Of a DNA stretch of 48,153 bases, positions 44,095-48,153 are shown piece after piece. Numbering within the stretch: the first letter of the stretch is position 1; every line of letters starts with the position of its first letter. Origin of the DNA: an uncultured Agathobacter sp. (GTDB lineage Bacteria; Bacillota; Clostridia; Lachnospirales; Lachnospiraceae); contig CAKRDT010000013.1 of assembly GCA_934316545.1 (NCBI GenBank), forward strand, positions 1 to 48,153, in the 5' to 3' direction. Position numbers and translations under genes: made by a program. The notes beneath the pieces are model-generated. The model was given only the letters and a program-made list of their open reading frames with translations, did not search any database and was not told the DNA's origin.

Positions 44095-45636
44095 TCACAT
44101 GGATCCATCGCGCCGGAATACCACCACCAACGTTTTCGCCAAAATCTTGACATCCAGCCCCATGCTCCAGTTCGTTATATAATACCGATCCAGTTCTACA
44201 ACCCGCTCAAACTCGGTAATATCACTTCGTCCACTGACCTGCCACATCCCGGTGATGCCGGGTTTGATTGCAAGGCGGGCACGGTGATGCAGATCATACT
44301 TCTCCCACTCATCCTCTGTCGGCGGTCTTGTACCGACAAGGCTCATATCACCTTTTAAAACATTCCAGAACTGCGGAAACTCATCAATGGACCAGTCACG
44401 GATCCAATTGCCGATTCCCTTCTCAACCGTTCCGTTGGAAAGCCTGCGGCACCCGATAATCCGCGGATCATAATCCAGTTTAAACATCCTGCCGTCTGTC
44501 ACCCGGTTATCCGCAAGCAGCTGCTGCTTACGCGCCTCCGCATCCGGATACATGCTCCGGAACTTGTACAGTTTGAATTTCTTTCCATTCCTGCCAATAC
44601 GGATCTGGGAGAAAATGATTGGCCCCGGCGACTTGATATAGATTGCCGGTGCAACAAACAGAAACAGAATTCCGGTCAGGATGCAGCCAACCGCTCCACC
44701 GATGATATCCAGCGCTCTCTTGCAAAAAAGCTGCAACCCGGAGATTGTATTCATACTTGTCGTAAGAACCGTATATTTTCCCATGCTCTCAATAAACTGC
44801 TTCTGATTGTTGAGCGCCAGACGCTCCGCCAGCTTAATGTGGATCGTTACCCCCATCTCCATAAGCTGATTGACCAATTCATCCAGGCGCGGATTCTGCG
44901 CTGACAGGTCAATAAACGCCTCATCCACCCACTCACGGCAGATATATTCCGTCATCGTATCATGACCGGCGACAATCGGAATCTCCCCGATGCAATCACC
45001 AACCTTAATGATCGTATCCTTCGTGCCGCCAAACGTTTTTTCCTCTGACGCCCCCTCCATGGATCCGGAATTTCCGTTATGATCGGCAGCCTTCTCCTGC
45101 AGATCAAGAATTGCAATTCCCGACACCTGAAACATGTCATAAGAATGACTGTGAATGTCACGTTCCACGCGAGGCAGCTGCTGCATATCGGTAATGATCA
45201 GGATGGACTTCTGCTGCCCCAGTTTGATGCGCAATAGAATATGCCTTTTCCATAAAATGCGCACTCCATAACTGATAAACAAATACAAAAAGGCCATCAA
45301 AAAGAACGTCATTCGGGAGAAATCTCCCGCATCCTTTACGGAGAACAGATACAGAACCGACACAAGTGCAAGCAGGCTGACGTGCTTGACCGTCGCTGTA
45401 AATTCCTTCAGATAACCACGCTTCAAGACATTCTTTAAGGTATTGAGTGCGAGAAGCAGAACACTATCCACAAAGAACAACACGATCGCAAGATTTTCAT
45501 ATATTAAGTTTGTAAACATTTCTGTGCTTCTGTGTCGGATAACATAAGCCAGAAAGAATGACACCTCCAGGCAAAGGATGTCCAAGATCATAAAATCCAG
45601 ATGCTTTGTCCAGGTGTTTTTGCCTTTGTGATACAC
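44095..45636 (-). CDS. Polyprenyl-phosphate sugar-1-phosphate transferase
   Basis: The 513-residue protein has about four or five N-terminal membrane helices and a nucleotide-binding-like middle domain (about 145-280). The C-terminal bacterial sugar transferase domain follows a further helix, with KRALDIIGG, GRNGKKFKLYKFRSMY, WSIDEFPQFWNVL, GDMSLVGTRPP and KPGITGMWQVSGRSD. It should start lipid-linked exopolysaccharide or capsule synthesis on undecaprenyl phosphate. The start is GTG (45634-45636) with TGAGGA eight bases before. No other glycan genes adjoin in the window. Confidence 0.93.
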   Translation of the reverse strand: MYHKGKNTWTKHLDFMILDILCLEVSFFLAYVIRHRSTEMFTNLIYENLAIVLFFVDSVLLLALNTLKNVLKRGYLKEFTATVKHVSLLALVSVLYLFSVKDAGDFSRMTFFLMAFLYLFISYGVRILWKRHILLRIKLGQQKSILIITDMQQLPRVERDIHSHSYDMFQVSGIAILDLQEKAADHNGNSGSMEGASEEKTFGGTKDTIIKVGDCIGEIPIVAGHDTMTEYICREWVDEAFIDLSAQNPRLDELVNQLMEMGVTIHIKLAERLALNNQKQFIESMGKYTVLTTSMNTISGLQLFCKRALDIIGGAVGCILTGILFLFVAPAIYIKSPGPIIFSQIRIGRNGKKFKLYKFRSMYPDAEARKQQLLADNRVTDGRMFKLDYDPRIIGCRRLSNGTVEKGIGNWIRDWSIDEFPQFWNVLKGDMSLVGTRPPTEDEWEKYDLHHRARLAIKPGITGMWQVSGRSDITEFERVVELDRYYITNWSMGLDVKILAKTLVVVFRRDGSM

Positions 45637-45679
45637 GTAATTTTCCTCAAAAAGTTTACTTTTCTACTATATAGTCTAC

Positions 45680-45708
45680 AGTATATCCCTCGGCTTCGTC
45701 TCCGTCAA
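45680..45708 (-). promoter_or_regulatory. Promoter for the sugar transferase
   Basis: Minus-strand TTGACG (45703-45708) and TATACT (45680-45685) are 17 nt apart. A palindromic ACTATATAGT lies just downstream in the leader. Confidence 0.65.
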
Positions 45709-45795
45709 TGTCAATAACGAGCAAGTATTTTTTCCCGGAATATAGTACTATCAATAAGACTACTCTACGAAACATAAGAGAAAGAGGACATAATT

Positions 45796-46851
45796 ATGAG
45801 ATTACCAAACGGCTACGGCGGAGTTGTCAAGCTCTCCGGCGCTCGAAGAAGACCCTACGCTGCCCGCATCACAACGGGCTGGTACTACAATGACCAAACC
45901 GGAAAACGCGTACAGCGCTATCAGATTCTCGGCTACGCATCCACACGCGCCGAAGCACTGCAGATCCTTGCACGCTACAACGACTACCCAATCGACGGCG
46001 CATCCCTCAAACTGACTTTTGCAGATATCTATGAGCGATGGTCACAAGAAAAATTTCCTACCACTTCCCACTCCAATATCAAAGGCTATCGTGCCGCCTA
46101 TGCCATCTGCCAAGATATCGCAGATGTCCCGTTTCGCAACCTGCGTCTGGATGACCTGCAGCGCGTTGTGGATCGTTGCGGAAAAAACTATCCGACGTTA
46201 AAGAAGCTGCGCGTACTTTATAACCAGCTGTATGAATATGCTATGAAACATGAAATTGTCGTCAAAGATTATTCCGCATATGTCAACATTATCAAATACA
46301 AGGACCGCAATCCGAATAAGACGGAGCGCGAACGCTTCACCCCTCAGGAGATCGCATTGCTTTGGAAATACAAAGAGGATCCCTACTATCAGACCATACT
46401 CATGCTGATCTACAATGGTGTCCGTGTTTCCGAGCTTCTTGATCTGAAAAAAGAGAATGTCCACCTTATGGAACGCTACTTTGACGTTGTGGACAGCAAG
46501 ACTGCAAACGGAATCCGTAAAGTTCCCATTGCCGCCAAAGTATATCCTTTCTACGAACGCTGGTACAACGACTGTTCCGCCTGCGAATACCTGATCCACA
46601 CGATGGACAGCGAGCACTTCACGTATCACAATTATTACAGCAACTTCTTCAAACCTTTGTTAAATCGACTCCATATTGACCGCACACCACACTGCTGCCG
46701 GCACACCACCATCTCCATGATGGCGGATGCCCACATTGACCAGACGATCATAAAAAAAATCGTCGGGCACGCCGGCGCAATGTCGCTGACGGAGCGCGTG
46801 TACACACATCTTGATGTCAATGAATTGATTGAAGCAATCGATCAGATATAA
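45796..46851 (+). CDS. Tyrosine recombinase / integrase
   Basis: The 351-residue protein has an N-terminal arm-binding-like part (YAARITTGWYYNDQTGKRVQR), a SAM-like core-binding domain (about 72-170), and the catalytic domain. The catalytic set is visible: Arg in YNGVRVSELLDL, His-x-x-Arg in HCCRHTTISMM, His in IVGHAG and the nucleophile in RVYTHLD. GAGGACATAATT precedes the ATG. It resembles integrases of conjugative or phage elements, but no excisionase, relaxase, phage gene or att pair is visible beside it, so it may be domesticated, a remnant, or involved in local inversion. Confidence 0.92.
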   Translation: MRLPNGYGGVVKLSGARRRPYAARITTGWYYNDQTGKRVQRYQILGYASTRAEALQILARYNDYPIDGASLKLTFADIYERWSQEKFPTTSHSNIKGYRAAYAICQDIADVPFRNLRLDDLQRVVDRCGKNYPTLKKLRVLYNQLYEYAMKHEIVVKDYSAYVNIIKYKDRNPNKTERERFTPQEIALLWKYKEDPYYQTILMLIYNGVRVSELLDLKKENVHLMERYFDVVDSKTANGIRKVPIAAKVYPFYERWYNDCSACEYLIHTMDSEHFTYHNYYSNFFKPLLNRLHIDRTPHCCRHTTISMMADAHIDQTIIKKIVGHAGAMSLTERVYTHLDVNELIEAIDQI

Positions 46852-46971
46852 AGAAAAGGCCTTTACCATCTACTCCTATCGGCCCATAAAATCAATTTAC
46901 TTTTGCTGGATTTTCAGCCTTGACTAATTTTGGAAATTTTCGATATTGATTGCGATTTTGTAAAAGGATAG

Positions 46972-47000
46972 TTGCAAGTAGAGCAACTCTCCTTTAAAAT
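46972..47000 (+). promoter_or_regulatory. Promoter for the nucleotidyltransferase
   Basis: TTGCAA (46972-46977) and TAAAAT (46995-47000) are 17 nt apart. A second possible -35 (TTGACT at 46920-46925) lies upstream. Confidence 0.6.
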
Positions 47001-47086
47001 GGAAGTATCAGGTTTATGAATAATTGATAGGACGAAAAGAATCGTTGCGCTGTAAGTCGTAACTGATAATGAAAGAGAGAAGAGAT

Positions 47087-47989
47087 ATGGAAACAACACT
47101 ACTGATTATGGCAGCCGGAATCGGATCACGTTTCGGAGGGGGAATTAAACAGCTGGAGCCTGTGGATGCGCAGAATCACATTATTATGGATTACTCGGTG
47201 CATGATGCGATCGAGGCAGGATTTAATCATGTGATCTTTATTATTCGCAAGGACATTGAGACAGAGTTCAAGGAAGTAATCGGAAACCGTATTGCATCCA
47301 TCTGTGCGAAGTATGATGTGACAGTGGATTATGCATTTCAGGATATGAATGATATTCCGGGCGAGCTTCCGGAAGGCCGAACGAAGCCTTGGGGAACCGG
47401 ACAGGCAGTACTTGCTGCAAAGGAACTAATCCATACGCCTTTTATCGTAATTAATGCAGATGACTATTATGGCAAGGAAGGTTTCCGTGCGGTACACGAG
47501 TATCTGGTCCAGGGCGGCAAGGCTTGTATGGCAGGCTTTGTGCTGAAGAATACATTGTCGGACAATGGTGCGGTAACGCGTGGTGTCTGCAAGATGGACA
47601 ACGAGAACAATCTTACGGGAGTCGAGGAGACGAAGAATATTGTTAAGACTGCTGCCGGCGCAGAAGCAGAAGGTCGAACCTTAGATATGGATTCCCTTGT
47701 GTCCATGAATATGTGGGGATTGACACAGGATTTCATCAAGACATTGGAAGACGGATTCAAGGAATTCTTTGAGAAGGAAGTTCCGGTTAACCCGCTGAAG
47801 TCCGAGTACCTGATCCCGATTTACATCGGGGAACTGCTCGCTGAGGGTAAAATGTCGGTCAAGGTGCTGCGCACGAATGATACCTGGTATGGAATGACCT
47901 ACAAGGAAGATGTCGCCGCAGTTAAGGAGAGCTTCCGCGAGATGCTGGAAAAAGGAGTTTATAAGGAAGATCTGTATTCGGATCTATAA
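47087..47989 (+). CDS. Sugar-phosphate nucleotidyltransferase-like protein
   Basis: The 300-residue protein has the nucleotidyltransferase fold with LLIMAAGIGSRFGGGIKQL (the G-x-G-x-R...K signature), KPWGTGQAVLAAKELI, and FIVINADDYYGKEGF as metal-binding segment. It likely activates a sugar phosphate to a nucleotide sugar; the substrate is not determined. GAGAAGAGAT precedes the ATG at 47087; an ATG six codons earlier has no ribosome binding site. A neat terminator follows. The neighbouring sugar transferase could use a product of such an enzyme, which is inference. Confidence 0.88.
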   Translation: METTLLIMAAGIGSRFGGGIKQLEPVDAQNHIIMDYSVHDAIEAGFNHVIFIIRKDIETEFKEVIGNRIASICAKYDVTVDYAFQDMNDIPGELPEGRTKPWGTGQAVLAAKELIHTPFIVINADDYYGKEGFRAVHEYLVQGGKACMAGFVLKNTLSDNGAVTRGVCKMDNENNLTGVEETKNIVKTAAGAEAEGRTLDMDSLVSMNMWGLTQDFIKTLEDGFKEFFEKEVPVNPLKSEYLIPIYIGELLAEGKMSVKVLRTNDTWYGMTYKEDVAAVKESFREMLEKGVYKEDLYSDL

Positions 47990-47990
47990 G

Positions 47991-48018
47991 AAAAAGACCT
48001 CAGAAATGAGGTCTTTTT
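47991..48018 (+). terminator. Terminator after the nucleotidyltransferase
   Basis: AAAAAGACCTC (47991-48001) and GAGGTCTTTTT (48008-48018) form a perfect 11-bp stem with a T-run. It starts two bases past the stop codon. Confidence 0.92.
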
Positions 48019-48153
48019 CTCTTACTGTATGATGATATTTGCATTATGAAACATGTTGGAGTATGATATCTCTTGCAAATAAGCGATTGCGAAACTCCTG
48101 TGGCGGCGTGCTCCGGCTGGGCTGACCCGGTGGCGGGCTTCTACGCTGACACT

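Noticed and set aside
45640..46900. Prophage or conjugative element
   Set aside because: Only an integrase is present; no structural, lysis, replication, relaxase or excisionase genes and no att repeats.

Overview
The window reads as chromosomal DNA of a gut-type Firmicute, most likely a member of the Lachnospiraceae (Roseburia, Agathobacter or Butyrivibrio-like). The basis is the class III (Firmicute-type) fructose-1,6-bisphosphatase, the order eno-secG-rnr-smpB-ssrA, B. subtilis-type PurF with propeptide and Fe-S cysteines, CheV, strong AGGAGG ribosome binding sites, and a tmRNA tag ending NLAYAA. I cannot fix genus or species from sequence alone. Most genes are on the minus strand. Six of the genes I call are on the plus strand: a VTT membrane protein, an XRE regulator, hisK, an integrase, a nucleotidyltransferase, and none of the central-metabolism genes.

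Layout, left to right. 1-508: a large foldback repeat (copy 1). 510-5117: a minus-strand run thyA-folA-AEC transporter-ilvB-ilvN, read right to left. 5226-9117: dus, a VTT membrane protein, an Rpn-family nuclease gene with a duplicated tail, and tRNA-Gly(GCC). 9217-20538: FliD-like protein, ung, hisF/hisH, a large acidic/Lys-rich membrane protein, cheV, a lipoprotein, a sensor kinase/response regulator pair behind a coiled-coil membrane protein, and fbp. 20872-24521: XRE/S24-like regulator, a gene-free stretch with a predicted orphan transcript, a ZIP metal transporter, thrH and a DnaQ-like exonuclease. 24727-29980: ssrA (tmRNA), smpB, rnr, secG and eno, i.e. trans-translation and RNA decay next to Sec and enolase. 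30112-34076: purC-purF-purB. 34307-35866: a 1.5 kb non-coding island made of two more copies of the foldback repeat placed head to head around a set of degenerate 73-bp tandem repeats. 35867-42662: glycolysis (gapA, pgk, tpiA, gpmI) with a CapA-like gene inside the cluster. 42968-48153: hisK, a promoter-terminator pair with no ORF, a polyprenyl-phosphate sugar transferase, a lone tyrosine recombinase and a nucleotidyltransferase.

The most unusual content is non-coding. Three copies of a roughly 380-460 nt element fold into the same nested hairpin although the stem sequences differ, so pairing is kept by compensating changes; G-U pairs mostly favour one orientation. It does not match an RNA class I recognise. 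A second, smaller hairpin repeat (beside tRNA-Gly and beside ssrA) also shows compensating changes. Other signals are two promoter/terminator-like units without ORFs, an enolase leader whose ribosome binding site lies inside a terminator-like hairpin, a duplicated 5' end of ssrA that now supplies the smpB stop codon, and a palindrome in front of the metal transporter that resembles DtxR-type sites.
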